Shown here piece by piece: positions 6,177 to 6,414 of a stretch of 6,414 nt of DNA (positions are counted from its first letter, which is position 1; each line of letters begins with the position of its first letter). Origin of the DNA: Brucellaceae bacterium (GTDB taxonomy: Bacteria; Pseudomonadota; Alphaproteobacteria; Rhizobiales; Rhizobiaceae); contig JAIRVW010000202.1 in the NCBI GenBank assembly GCA_031253705.1, forward strand, positions 1 to 6,414. The letters are read 5' to 3'. The translations under genes were made by a program, and so were the position numbers. The notes under the pieces are model-generated. The model ran no database searches and was not told the DNA's origin. It saw nothing but the letters and a program-made list of their open reading frames with translations.

Positions 6177-6201
6177 TCAGAGTCCGGACATCAGACTCTG
6201 A
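6177..6201. promoter_or_regulatory. Hairpin in the fabZ-lpxA gap
   Basis: TCAGAGTC (6177-6184) and GACTCTGA (6194-6201) form a perfect eight-base-pair stem with a nine-base loop. On the minus (sense) strand it lies about 33 bases after the fabZ stop and 27 bases before the lpxA start, and it is followed by an A-rich rather than U-rich stretch, so it does not look like a terminator for the operon. It may be a processing or stability element in the polycistronic mRNA. Function is inferred. Confidence 0.4.
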
Positions 6202-6233
6202 AAGTTTATTTATAAGAGCAAAACAAAGTTTGC

Positions 6234-6414
6234 TTAAACGCCGCACATTGCCGAAATATCAGCTTCAGCAACTTTAACGCCGTCAACTTCTGCCACGCAG
6301 GCGAATTTCGAAATAAAGCCGCGCTGCTTAATTTTCTTAACGCGAAGCAACAGCTGATCACCCGGTACAACAGGACGACGGAATTTCGCATTATCGATTG
6401 TCATCAGCAATACG
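6234..6414 (-). CDS. fabZ: 3-hydroxyacyl-ACP dehydratase FabZ, C-terminal part only
   Basis: Only the last 59 codons lie in the window; the start is beyond the right edge. FabZ is a cytoplasmic hot-dog-fold dehydratase of fatty acid synthesis that converts (3R)-hydroxyacyl-ACP to the trans-2-enoyl form, and so competes with LpxA for the same substrate pool. The visible segment contains the diagnostic [18 protein letters not shown] stretch, then VKKIKQRG, the short strand FACVAEVDG and the C-terminal VAEADISAM. The catalytic histidine and glutamate are upstream and not visible. The reading frame enters at base 6413 and ends in TAA at 6236-6234. Its place directly before lpxA matches the usual Rhizobiales order, in which lpxD and bamA would be expected further right. 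Confidence 0.93.
   Translation of the reverse strand, partial: VLLMTIDNAKFRRPVVPGDQLLLRVKKIKQRGFISKFACVAEVDGVKVAEADISAMCGV

Noticed and set aside
1..6414. tRNA, rRNA, CRISPR array, insertion sequence or phage genes
   Set aside because: Looked for on both strands; no cloverleaf, regularly spaced repeats, transposase-like coding or terminal inverted repeats were seen.

Overview
The window looks like chromosomal DNA from an alphaproteobacterium of the order Rhizobiales (Hyphomicrobiales). The main evidence is the order fabZ-lpxA-lpxI-lpxB on the minus strand: LpxI (DUF1009) replaces LpxH as the UDP-2,3-diacylglucosamine hydrolase, and the LpxA and LpxB sequences resemble those I recall from Brucella and its relatives. 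Base composition is near 50% G+C, lower than I would expect for Brucella/Ochrobactrum and higher than for Bartonella. A Pseudochrobactrum-like member of the Brucellaceae would fit, but that is an inference from memory.

Layout: positions 1-401 are an AT-rich non-coding region (about 35% G+C by hand count over 1-360) with an imperfect AT-rich dyad and a weak candidate promoter. Three plus-strand genes follow, encoding a polar amino acid ABC importer of the HisJ-HisQ-HisM / Occ-Noc class: a periplasmic binding protein (402-1262), then an intrinsic terminator, a 165-base spacer with a strong leader hairpin, and two inner-membrane permeases (1469-2203 and 2200-3033) coupled by an ATGA overlap. No ATPase gene is present. 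A near-perfect bidirectional terminator (3053-3091) separates this unit from the convergent lpx operon.

On the minus strand, reading from the right edge, are the 3' end of fabZ, lpxA, lpxI (one base after lpxA) and lpxB. FabZ dehydrates 3-hydroxyacyl-ACP, LpxA draws on the same pool to acylate the UDP-amino-sugar, LpxI cleaves UDP-2,3-diacylglucosamine to lipid X, and LpxB condenses lipid X with its UDP-linked precursor into the lipid A disaccharide. The gaps inside this operon are not empty: a hairpin lies between fabZ and lpxA, and a repeat-like palindromic element lies in the 141-base gap before lpxB.

The coding content is conventional and I see no new multi-gene system. The parts worth a second look are the missing transporter ATPase, the terminator-plus-hairpin arrangement between binding protein and permeases, the upstream AT-rich dyad, and the intergenic element inside the lpx operon.
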